From Uliginosibacterium flavum (GTDB lineage: Bacteria > Pseudomonadota > Gammaproteobacteria > Burkholderiales > Rhodocyclaceae), in NCBI RefSeq assembly GCF_040566545.1, contig NZ_JBEWZI010000005.1, positions 124,001-188,000 on the forward strand: 64,000 nucleotides of DNA, written 5' to 3'. This document shows positions 26,479-34,463 of the stretch, piece by piece (position 1 is the first letter of the stretch; each line of letters begins with the position of its first letter). Both the position numbers and the translations under genes were made by a program. The notes under the pieces are model-generated. The model saw nothing but the letters and a program-made list of their open reading frames with translations. It had not been told where the DNA came from and did not search any database.

Positions 26479-26520
26479 GGCTGGATGCGGAGCGACGGCT
26501 GTGTCGCTCTGCATCCAGCC
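26479..26520. repeat. Long hairpin after the pectate lyase gene
   Basis: GGCTGGATGC...GAGCGAC (26479-26496) pairs with GTCGCTC...GCATCCAGCC (26503-26520), about 18 bp with one mismatch and a six-base loop. It lies just after the pectate lyase stop (26535) and could protect or end its mRNA. Confidence 0.75.
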
Positions 26521-26534
26521 CGGCGAGCAGATGC

Positions 26535-28118
26535 TCAGCGACGGGCGCCGAGGACGGACTTCAGCCCTTGCCGTTTGATCCAGGCGGGATAGTCTGTGCT
26601 CAGGAGCGTCGCGGCTTCGCTGGTGTACCAGTTGTATTTCACGCGGCGCTCGTAGCTGACATCTTCGAAATGTGCGCGTGGCTTGCTGTCACGGGCAGCA
26701 AAGAGCGGGCGACCGGTTTCCAGTGCATAGAAGCGAGCCCAGGTGACATCGCTGCCGCCGGTGTTTTCCATGACGAAATCGAAGCCGTATTCGAGCGTGC
26801 GGTCTTCCTTGCGCACACGTTTCACGCCGGTGATTTTCGCGCTGTCCAGCCAGGCGACAGCATCCTGTACTGCCTGCTGGACTTCAGCCGAAGGTTTTTC
26901 GATGCTCATGAGGAAACGCACCACGTTCACGCTTTCGCCACCACTGATCGAAGCCAGCTCGAAAGCGCGGCCCATGGCAGGTTGCAGTGTGTTTTCGTCG
27001 TACTGACCGCCCCAGCCAGTCTTCTTGCCGGCAACGCGGATCTGGGCTTTGAGGATCAACGCGATCCCCGCGTCGTAGGCGGCGTGCGCACGTCGCGCCT
27101 GCACGGAAGTGACGAAGCTGAAGTCGCGGCTGAGGCTGGCGACATCGCGCAGCACTTCCAGTACGTTGGCCATTGCGTCATCGTTGAAGGTAATCCGCGC
27201 TTTGTAGCCCAGCGGGTTCGGCCAGTTCTGTTGCCAGCCGCCGTTAGGCAACTGAGCAGCCATCAGGTAGTCCAGCCCTTTGTCGACGCCGTTGCGGAAG
27301 CGTTCCTGACGGGTTGCCTGATAGGCGCGCGCCAGCACGACGATCTGCTTGGTGGTCGCGTCATTGTCAATCGTGGACTTGCTTTTGAAACCGGTCAGGG
27401 CGCTGCGATTGACGGGGATGGTGAGGTTCGTATCGTTTTCCAGTTTTGGCCAGCCGCCATCACTGTTCTGGTAGCCCAGCACAACATCGGCCACCTTTGT
27501 GCCTTCTGCGCTGGCCCAGAAGTCCGGGGTCTGCGTCAGCAGCGTGCGCTCGGTGACCGGGCCACCCTTCGCCAGACTGGCTATCTTTTTGCTCACGGGC
27601 AGAACCAGCGAAGCCGTAAAGCGCTGACGCGTCTTGTCCCATTTTGTGTAAGCACCGAACTGATCGAAGACCCAGTACAGCGAAACCCACAGGTTGCCGT
27701 TGCGCCATTGCGGGGCGATGTCGGTTTGCACGGGTTTGCCGTCAAGCAGGGCGTTCAGCTGACCCGCCTGCAGGCGTAGCGTCTTGCCGGCGAGGCTGAA
27801 AGTTCCAGCCTGTTGTGCCGTATCCAGCTGAACCTCACCACCCAGATTGACGACGATTTCGGAGATCGGCGCGAACATGCGATCACCCGGCAGCAATTCG
27901 GGCTGCGAGTAGAAGCCCTCTTCCAGCTCCTGGTAAGCGCTATCGACGGAGTAATTCGGCTCGCCCATGATCAGGGCTACAGTCTTCAGCACGCCATCGG
28001 CCCGTGCGGGGGAACTGCCTGACGGGGGGGCCGGCACTGCCGCGGGCGTCTGGGCAAAGCTGTTGCCCATAAGCAGACAGGAAAGAATCACACAGGTCGT
28101 ACGGGGAAGGATGCGCAT
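26535..28118 (-). CDS. pelA: Secreted pectate lyase, polysaccharide lyase family 10
   Basis: 527 residues with a signal peptide (CVILSCLLMGNSFAQ). The N-terminal 130 residues resemble a copper-amine-oxidase-type N domain (DGKPVQTDIAPQWRNG, LWVSLYWVFDQFGA). The rest is the alpha/alpha PL10 lyase fold: GYQNSDGGWPKLENDTNL, STIDNDATTKQIVVLARA and NGGWQQNWP are hallmark stretches, and RITFNDDAM lies in the substrate groove. It would cleave polygalacturonate by beta-elimination in the periplasm or outside the cell. No pectin transport or other uronate genes are nearby, so its role in this organism is open. Confidence 0.88.
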   Translation of the reverse strand: MRILPRTTCVILSCLLMGNSFAQTPAAVPAPPSGSSPARADGVLKTVALIMGEPNYSVDSAYQELEEGFYSQPELLPGDRMFAPISEIVVNLGGEVQLDTAQQAGTFSLAGKTLRLQAGQLNALLDGKPVQTDIAPQWRNGNLWVSLYWVFDQFGAYTKWDKTRQRFTASLVLPVSKKIASLAKGGPVTERTLLTQTPDFWASAEGTKVADVVLGYQNSDGGWPKLENDTNLTIPVNRSALTGFKSKSTIDNDATTKQIVVLARAYQATRQERFRNGVDKGLDYLMAAQLPNGGWQQNWPNPLGYKARITFNDDAMANVLEVLRDVASLSRDFSFVTSVQARRAHAAYDAGIALILKAQIRVAGKKTGWGGQYDENTLQPAMGRAFELASISGGESVNVVRFLMSIEKPSAEVQQAVQDAVAWLDSAKITGVKRVRKEDRTLEYGFDFVMENTGGSDVTWARFYALETGRPLFAARDSKPRAHFEDVSYERRVKYNWYTSEAATLLSTDYPAWIKRQGLKSVLGARR

Positions 28119-28549
28119 TGGGCTCTCTTTATGCAGATGGGGAAAATGAGGTCTTGAGGCTAGAGTTTAGGGTAAACCCTGCGTCGTTTGTGTGACATAA
28201 CAACTATATGTCGATGGGAGGCGGTTTTCACTGCAAAATGCTTGTCAGGTTGGTGTTGCAAGGGTTTGAATGGCTTTCAGGCGGCCCGCCTGAAGAGCCG
28301 CATCCAGATTGCCTATACAGCATGGCGTGCTGAAGAGTGCCGCCCGCTACGGCTCTTCCGCATGCCTGACTGCGGATCAGGTTTCGCCCGATTCGTCCGC
28401 CGGGCGGGCGGTGCGGCTTTGCGGGCCTGGCCAGAAGACGCCATTCGGACAGACTGCAGTTGATGGGAGACAATCCGCCAAGGCGATGAACAAGGCGGGA
28501 ATGTCTGTCGAAGGCCGATGTTTTTAACTTTGAGCAGATTCAAATCCAG
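28119..28549. other. Divergent promoter region with a GAGCCGC-family repeat
   Basis: The pectate lyase gene and the ClC gene are transcribed away from this 430-base gap. Bases 28283-28450 are repeat copy 4. The AT-rich stretch near 28190-28215 is the likeliest promoter site for the lyase but has no certain -35/-10 pair. Confidence 0.5.
28283..28450 (+). repeat. GAGCCGC-family dispersed repeat, copy 4 (long form)
   Basis: Begins CCTGAAGAGCCGCA. From about 28322 to 28411 it is closely similar, roughly 85%, to bases 29976-30061, including the words CCGCCCGCTACGGCTCTTC, TGCGGATCAGG and CGATTCGTCCGC. GCTGAAGAG and CGGCTCTTC form an inverted pair. Confidence 0.8.
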
Positions 28550-29929
28550 ATGTTGAACATGAAGTCTTTGCGCGAGGGGATTGATCACCGGATTTTTACC
28601 GATCCTGTGGTTTGGCGTGATCGTATCCTGATGTGGACCGCCGCCTCGTTTGCCGGTTTGTGTGTCGTCGTTTTTACCTTCATGACCGAGTGGGCCAGCA
28701 CCTGGTTCATGCTGATGCGCAACCGCTACGTCTGGCTTCCTGTGATCTTGACGCCTGCGGTGGGGATGCTGGTGGTGTGGCTGACCCGGCGCTTTGCCGA
28801 GGGCTCGGCGGGTAGCGGGATTCCGCAAGTGATGACGGCCCTGAGCGGCGAAGTGCCGCCAAACTTGCTGGGACGATTTGTCTCGCTACGTGTCGCTTTT
28901 GCCAAGGCCACGCTCGGCGCACTCGCGCTGGGGGCGGGATTCTCGACCGGTCGCGAAGGGCCTTCGGTGCAGATTGCTGCCGGCGTCATGCACAGTTTTC
29001 GAAGATGGTTCAGCGAGAAATCGAACATCACGGCAAATGACCTGATGCTGGCAGGCGGAGCCGCCGGGATTGCTGCGGCCTTCAACGCACCCCTGGCCGG
29101 AGTGGTATTCGCCATCGAAGAGATGAGCCGTCGCTTCGAGCAACGATCCAGTGGCTTGATCGTGACCGCAATCGTGCTGGCCGGGATGGTCTCCGTATCG
29201 TTTTTCGGCAACGGAACCTACTTTCGCGGTATCGCCGTCCCGTCCGTTTCGCTTGAGCTGATCTTCCCCGCGCTGCTGTGTGCCTTGCTTGCCGGGGCCT
29301 TGGGCGGTCTGTTTTCGCGCTTGCTGATTGTGTCGTCGCTGGGTGGAAAAGACATTCTTTCGCGTTTGCGCGCAAGTCGCCCGGTCATCTTTGCCGGGGT
29401 CTGTGGTTTGGGCGTCGCCGTGTTGGGGCTGGTCAGTCAAGGGGCTGCGCATGGCAGCGGTTTCAGTTACACGGAAAGCGGGCTGACTGGCGCGAGCGAA
29501 ATGTCCAGCCTCTACGTCGGCATCAAGTTCATTGCGACCTGGCTTTCCTACTGGAGCGGCGTGCCGGGTGGGATTTTTGCGCCCTCGCTGGCGATTGGTG
29601 CCGGGCTGGGGCACGACATTGCCTTGCTAACGAATTCGGCGTCAATGCCGACACTGATTGCCTTGGGTATGGTCGGTTTTCTGGCGGCGGTGACGCAGGC
29701 CCCGATTACTTCTTTCATCATCGTCATGGAGATGGTGGACGGTCACACGATGGTGTTGAGCCTGATGGCGACTGCTCTGGTCGCCGCCCTGATTTCTCGC
29801 TTGATTTCGCCGCCGCTGTATCACTCCCTGAGCAGCATGCAGTTGCAGAAAGTCCGTCCGCCGCCAGCTGAAGTTTGTACGGACCTTAAAGACGAGATCA
29901 AGGTTTCGCCGGACGTTTCGAAGGCTTGA
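28550..29929 (+). CDS. ClC-family chloride/proton antiporter or channel
   Basis: 459 residues with about eleven membrane helices. The selectivity-filter sequences are present: GSGIPQ, GREGPSVQ and GGIFAPSLAIGAG. The gating Glu in GREGP and the inner Glu in AIEEM are both kept, which in this family points to H+/Cl- exchange rather than a channel. No C-terminal CBS domains. Roles known for the family are acid resistance and anion homeostasis. The start may be the ATG at 28550 or at 28559; neither has a strong ribosome binding site. Confidence 0.92.
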   Translation: MLNMKSLREGIDHRIFTDPVVWRDRILMWTAASFAGLCVVVFTFMTEWASTWFMLMRNRYVWLPVILTPAVGMLVVWLTRRFAEGSAGSGIPQVMTALSGEVPPNLLGRFVSLRVAFAKATLGALALGAGFSTGREGPSVQIAAGVMHSFRRWFSEKSNITANDLMLAGGAAGIAAAFNAPLAGVVFAIEEMSRRFEQRSSGLIVTAIVLAGMVSVSFFGNGTYFRGIAVPSVSLELIFPALLCALLAGALGGLFSRLLIVSSLGGKDILSRLRASRPVIFAGVCGLGVAVLGLVSQGAAHGSGFSYTESGLTGASEMSSLYVGIKFIATWLSYWSGVPGGIFAPSLAIGAGLGHDIALLTNSASMPTLIALGMVGFLAAVTQAPITSFIIVMEMVDGHTMVLSLMATALVAALISRLISPPLYHSLSSMQLQKVRPPPAEVCTDLKDEIKVSPDVSKA

Positions 29930-29936
29930 TGGGCTC

Positions 29937-30061
29937 TGCCTGTAGAGCCGCACCCCGCCTGCCTGTGCGGCATGCCATGCTGAAGAGGTCCGCCCGCTAC
30001 GGCTCTTCAGCATGCCTTGTTGCGGATCAGGGTTCAGCCGATTCGTCCGCTGGGCGGGTGG
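29937..30061 (+). repeat. GAGCCGC-family dispersed repeat, copy 5, reaching into a coding region
   Basis: Begins CTGTAGAGCCGCACC. CATGCTGAAGAG (29976-29987) and CTCTTCAGCATG (30003-30014) form a 12-bp stem, a candidate bidirectional terminator for the convergent ClC and giant-protein genes. The right end overlaps the last eleven codons and stop of the giant protein gene. Its 3' half matches copy 4. Confidence 0.8.
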
Positions 30062-33000
30062 GGCGAGTGCCCGTTTTGACCGGTTTTGCCGGCTTGGGCG
30101 GCGCGGGCCGCCAGTAGCCATCGGTGCCGAACAGCGTCCACGCCCAGCGCACCCATTTCAGTACGCTGGCGGCGAGCCACAGCGCCCAGGCCAGCATCAG
30201 GCCGCGATAGATCCAGATCGGCAGCGAAAAAGCCCAGGCCGAAGGCGCCGCGCCCGTGATGCGATCCTGATACCAGAACAGCGAGCGGCCGTGCGAGCCG
30301 TTGCCTTCGATCAGCATGTCGGGCGAGCCGAGCAGGCCGGTCTGGATGGCGTGGAAAAGCACACCCAGCGCAATCAGCGAGAACAGCACGAGCGTGATCT
30401 GCAACAGGTTGAAGGCCCAGCGTGGCAGCTTCGCACCGACCTGGCCGCGCGCGGCCAGCAGCAGGAACCACAGCGCCACGATCAACGCGCTGTAGAGGCT
30501 GGCCTGCGCCGTGCCCAGCGCGATCAGCAGCCAGGCACCGATACCCAGCGGGGCGAAGCGGGCGCGGGCCAGCGCGACGGCCACGCCCAGCACCACGATC
30601 AGCAAGCCCCAGAGCAGCACGGCCGGGCCCAGGCGCGGTCCGCCGACGGCCAGTATCCAGCGATCCGCGCCGAGTTCCAGCGCGGTGTAGGCATTCACGC
30701 CGGCCACGCCTGCATCGAATTGCGCGCTGTGCTGCAGCGTGGCGACGCCTTGCGGCTCGCGCCAGCGGATCAGGATGGTCTGGCTGCCAGGGTGAATCGG
30801 CAGGGCGAGTTTGCGGCCTTCGGCGCGCAGCGGCTGGGCCGCGCCATCGATCAAAACGGACTCCAGTTCGGCGCCTTCGGGCAGTTGTACGACATGGGTG
30901 GCGCCGAGGCTGGAGCGCAGCACGAGTTCGGCACTGACGCTGGTGACGCGCGCGCCGGGCTGGGTCTGCAGGCGCAGGCTGTCCATGGTCAGACTCGGCC
31001 CGGTAATGCCTTGCGGGCGCGAGAGTTCGAGCGTGACTTCCTCACCCGGCCAGGGCTGCCAGCTCGGCTGCCAGAGCTGTTCGGACTGATGCTGCACCGG
31101 GGCCAGACCGCTGTGGCGCAGATGCCAGCGCGTGTCGGCCGTGGCCCGCCAGACTTCGATCTGATTGGGCTGAGCAGCGGCCTTGAGCTTGAGGCTGGGC
31201 GCTTCGCTGAGGGCGCTGCTGAAGCTGGCCGTATTCGCCGCGCCCAGAGTCAGGATGGCCTGACCGTCGACGAGGCGCACCGAAGGATCGGTGATCTGCT
31301 CGCCGGGCAGCAAGGCTATCGTGACTTGCTGCGGCGCGAGGCTGGGCGCGATGCGCTCGACCTGCGTATTGACCGTCCAGCGCTCGGCGAAATCCAGCGT
31401 ACGCGTGACGCGCACCAGGGGCGGCAGGGCGTCGCGGGCGGTGCCGGAATTGGCTTTGCCGCCGCCGGCGTTGCGCGTCAGGGTCAGCGCACCTTGCGGC
31501 ACGCCGCGTGCGTCGATGCCGGACAAAGTCCAGCCGGCGAGCCGCGTGTCCAGATGATGCGGCACCAGCGGCAAGGCGATATTCACGGTGGCCGTGTCAG
31601 CGATGTCGGCTTCCATCACGATCTGATGCACGCCCTGCGGCACGCGAATCCACAACTGGCCTTCTTCGTCGCGACGCAGGCTGGCGGGCTGGGCGTCGAT
31701 CAGCACGCTGCGAATGCGCAGCTGCGCGGCTTGGCCGGGTAAGGGCAGTGCGAGTGTTTCGGCGGCGTGGGCTTCCAGACGCAGCAGCAGGCGACCGGCA
31801 TCGGCTTCCACCGCCAGGCGCGGCACTTCGGCGCAGGCCGGCAGGCAGTCCGGCGCGGCGAGCAGCTTGCTGCGCAGCTCGTCCAGCCAGGGCTGAAAGC
31901 CTTCGCCGGGCAAAGCCTGGGTTTGCGGCGCGGGTGCGCTGGCGGCCTGGGCATCGGGCGGTGCGAAGCCCAAGGAGCCGATCAGCAGGGCGCCGAGCAG
32001 CGTGGGCAGAGCTTGCTTGGGCAGCGTCCATGCCAGCTTGCGACCGCGCAGGAAGAGCTGCCAGAAGGCCGCGAAGAGCAGGATCACCGAGAGCACGCGC
32101 AGCAGCGCATGCGCCCAAGGCGGCAGCAGCCACAGATCAATCTGCTGCTCAGCGCTGACCGGGCCTTGCAGGCTCAGTACATGCGAATGCCATTGCCAGT
32201 TGGTCAGGCCGGGGCCGGTCTGCACCTTGGCGTTGGCGTCGATGGCCTGACGGTAGATCTGCGTTTTTGAGGCCATTTTGGGTTTGCTCGGTGCCACCTT
32301 GGCGTCACGCTCGCGTTGATCCGGCATGGCGTCCTTGCTCGCTTCCATTTCCATCATCGGTGCCGGCGCTGCCGCCATCGGGGCTTCCAGAGCCTGCGAT
32401 TGAGCAAGTCCGCCGCTCGCAAAAGACTCCGCACTGACGGGTTGCTCCAGCGCCGGGTACAGCGCCAGACGCACCTGGTCGACGCTGAAGAACAGGCCTT
32501 GCAGCAGGAGGACAGCAGCAACTATTGCCAGCAGAGCGTGAAGAACCCGCGCAAAGCGCGTGCCGATCAAAGCGGCGCCAGCGGCGATCAGGCCGATGGC
32601 CACCAGCCACAGCCAGCCGGGCGAGCCGGGCAGGTGCCAGACCAGCACCAGCGTGGCGCCCAGCAGCAGGCCCGCTTGCCAGCCGCGGGTTTTCCAGGCG
32701 GCCAGCGCAATCAGCAGCACGAAGAAGAAGTCCCACAGCGTCCACGCGGAAAGCCATGAGCCGCCCGCGCGATCCACTCCGCCGGCATGCAGCAGTTGCC
32801 AGCCCGGCGGCAGGCGCAATTCGGTATTGGCTTGCTGGAAGGCGGTGTTCCAGCCGGAGGCAAACAGTTGCCGCGTGCTGCCGTCGATACGGCTGTCGGC
32901 GGTGATGGCGGCCTGGCCGTGACGCACCTCGAAACCGGCCGGGCTATCGGCAGCGAGACGCGTGATGTACTGGTCGAAATCATCGCTCAGGACATGGCCC

Positions 33001-34157
33001 AGGGCCAGCGGTGCGCGCGCCTCCAGACGCCAGCTGCGCGAGAGCGTGCCGCCGATGCGATCCTGTACGGTGAAGCCACCACCATCGAAATCCAGCCACA
33101 GGGTGCGCGCCAGATTGAGCTTGTCGGCTTCGGGTTCCGGGTCGCCGCGCCGGCGCTCGGCGAAGGCGAGCTTTTCGCCCGGCTGCAGCAAATAGGCGGG
33201 TAGTTGCTGCCAGGGCGCGGGAACGTTGCTCTGGCGCGGATCGACGGTCGTGCCGGCTACATCCACGACGCGCAGATCGCGATGCGCTTGCCAGGACCAG
33301 ACTTCTTCCTGCTTGGCCGTTTTCGGTAGCATCAGCTCCAGCACCCGATCCATGCGCCGACCTTCGACTTCGATCACATGCACACCGGCGCGGGCCTGCA
33401 GGCGCAGCGAACCGTCGGCGCCAAGGCGCGCGGGCAGCGGGCTGTTCAATGCCAGCGGCGTGAAGCCGGGCAGCAGGGCGTTGTCCAGGGTGATCTCGCG
33501 CGGCTTGCCGGAGAAGGTCAGCTCGAAACGCGAGAGCACGCGCAGCGGCTGGCCATCGTCGATGCGGCGGAAGCTGCGCAGGCTCAGCGCTTCGCTTTCC
33601 TGCTCGCCCGCAGCCTCGGCACTGAGCCAGACTTCGCCGGATTCGTCGGCCGCGCGCTCGACCAGGCCTTTGGCGGTTTGCACGCGCAGAATGCCGGCAT
33701 CCGTCGGCACTGACAGGCTCTGCGGCATTTCGGTCCACAGGAAGCGCCCCGTGATGCGGTGACGGCCTTCCGTCAAGCTGATCGTGGGCGTCCCTTCGTG
33801 GGCGGTGACGACGGCGGGCTTGCCATCGACCATCACCGTCTGCGGCCAGAACTCGGCGTTGCCGGGCAGGGTGACTTGGGTGCGTGCGCTGAAGCTCTCC
33901 ACCGTCAGCGTGAAGCCGGCCTTGCCGGGCGTCGGGTCGATGTCCAGACTGCTCGGCCAGGCGCAGCTGCGTTCCTCGGTGTTGTTCAGGCTCATCGGGC
34001 AGGCTACGAACTCCTGACCGTGCAGCACCCAGGGCAGCCAGGATTTCAGCGCCTCCGGCACCGCCTCGCGCGGCAGTGGGGCGGCATGGGCCGGGCCGAA
34101 GAAACTGAAGCAGGCCAGCAGCAGGCAGAGTGCGGCGGCACGGTGTTGATCTCGCAT
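30027..34157 (-). CDS. Giant membrane-anchored periplasmic protein of unknown function
   Basis: 1376 residues, not recognised. A signal peptide (LCLLLACFSFFGPAHA) is followed by about 450 residues of beta-rich, probably periplasmic sequence. Membrane helices cluster at about 470-580, 680-735 and 1170-1345, with a second beta-rich periplasmic part of about 430 residues between the last two. The two periplasmic parts share a pattern of a Cys pair, a V-DG/A-P-A strand and a G-H-I strand, suggesting internal duplication. No enzyme motif is seen. The ATG at 34157 has GAGGT six bases upstream and starts the signal peptide; a longer frame to 34211 is less likely. A single gene, not in an obvious operon. 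Confidence 0.75.
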   Translation of the reverse strand: MRDQHRAAALCLLLACFSFFGPAHAAPLPREAVPEALKSWLPWVLHGQEFVACPMSLNNTEERSCAWPSSLDIDPTPGKAGFTLTVESFSARTQVTLPGNAEFWPQTVMVDGKPAVVTAHEGTPTISLTEGRHRITGRFLWTEMPQSLSVPTDAGILRVQTAKGLVERAADESGEVWLSAEAAGEQESEALSLRSFRRIDDGQPLRVLSRFELTFSGKPREITLDNALLPGFTPLALNSPLPARLGADGSLRLQARAGVHVIEVEGRRMDRVLELMLPKTAKQEEVWSWQAHRDLRVVDVAGTTVDPRQSNVPAPWQQLPAYLLQPGEKLAFAERRRGDPEPEADKLNLARTLWLDFDGGGFTVQDRIGGTLSRSWRLEARAPLALGHVLSDDFDQYITRLAADSPAGFEVRHGQAAITADSRIDGSTRQLFASGWNTAFQQANTELRLPPGWQLLHAGGVDRAGGSWLSAWTLWDFFFVLLIALAAWKTRGWQAGLLLGATLVLVWHLPGSPGWLWLVAIGLIAAGAALIGTRFARVLHALLAIVAAVLLLQGLFFSVDQVRLALYPALEQPVSAESFASGGLAQSQALEAPMAAAPAPMMEMEASKDAMPDQRERDAKVAPSKPKMASKTQIYRQAIDANAKVQTGPGLTNWQWHSHVLSLQGPVSAEQQIDLWLLPPWAHALLRVLSVILLFAAFWQLFLRGRKLAWTLPKQALPTLLGALLIGSLGFAPPDAQAASAPAPQTQALPGEGFQPWLDELRSKLLAAPDCLPACAEVPRLAVEADAGRLLLRLEAHAAETLALPLPGQAAQLRIRSVLIDAQPASLRRDEEGQLWIRVPQGVHQIVMEADIADTATVNIALPLVPHHLDTRLAGWTLSGIDARGVPQGALTLTRNAGGGKANSGTARDALPPLVRVTRTLDFAERWTVNTQVERIAPSLAPQQVTIALLPGEQITDPSVRLVDGQAILTLGAANTASFSSALSEAPSLKLKAAAQPNQIEVWRATADTRWHLRHSGLAPVQHQSEQLWQPSWQPWPGEEVTLELSRPQGITGPSLTMDSLRLQTQPGARVTSVSAELVLRSSLGATHVVQLPEGAELESVLIDGAAQPLRAEGRKLALPIHPGSQTILIRWREPQGVATLQHSAQFDAGVAGVNAYTALELGADRWILAVGGPRLGPAVLLWGLLIVVLGVAVALARARFAPLGIGAWLLIALGTAQASLYSALIVALWFLLLAARGQVGAKLPRWAFNLLQITLVLFSLIALGVLFHAIQTGLLGSPDMLIEGNGSHGRSLFWYQDRITGAAPSAWAFSLPIWIYRGLMLAWALWLAASVLKWVRWAWTLFGTDGYWRPAPPKPAKPVKTGTRPTRPADESAEP

Positions 34158-34463
34158 GGCGACCTCATTTTTCGAACGATGGGTGGAGCGACACATTACG
34201 GTAGGGCGCATTGTGAGCCCTTGCTGTGTGTTTGCCTCCAGTCACCGTCTAACGGGCAGGGTGGCGGTTTCGGGTTGGCGTAGAGGTGATTTTTCAGGGG
34301 GCTGCCCGGAAAACCTCACCCGGTATGGCTCTGCAGGTAGGGGGCTTGCGCAGGCAAGCGCAGCGCGGCTTTTCAGGCATCTGCGCCGGGATTGATCCAC
34401 TGGCCTGACAAGCTGCAGCGCGTACGCTAGGATTGGGAACTTCAAGCAATTTATGGCGCCCAC
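34158..34463. other. Divergent intergenic region with degenerate repeat copy 6
   Basis: Separates the giant protein gene from the M61 peptidase gene. Bases 34325-34395 hold TCTGCAGG...GCGCGGCTTTTCAGGCATCTGCG, a degenerate GAGCCGC-family copy with GCTTGCGC/GCGCAGCG inverted words. Both promoters must lie here; none is assigned. Confidence 0.5.

Noticed and set aside
25635..27779. Very long plus-strand frame (714 codons) over the transferase and pectate lyase genes
   Set aside because: It is antisense to two well-recognised genes, crosses a terminator and has no motif; a GC-rich shadow.
30012..31742. 576-codon plus-strand frame over the end of the giant protein gene
   Set aside because: Gln/Arg/Gly-rich low-complexity shadow of the giant minus-strand gene.
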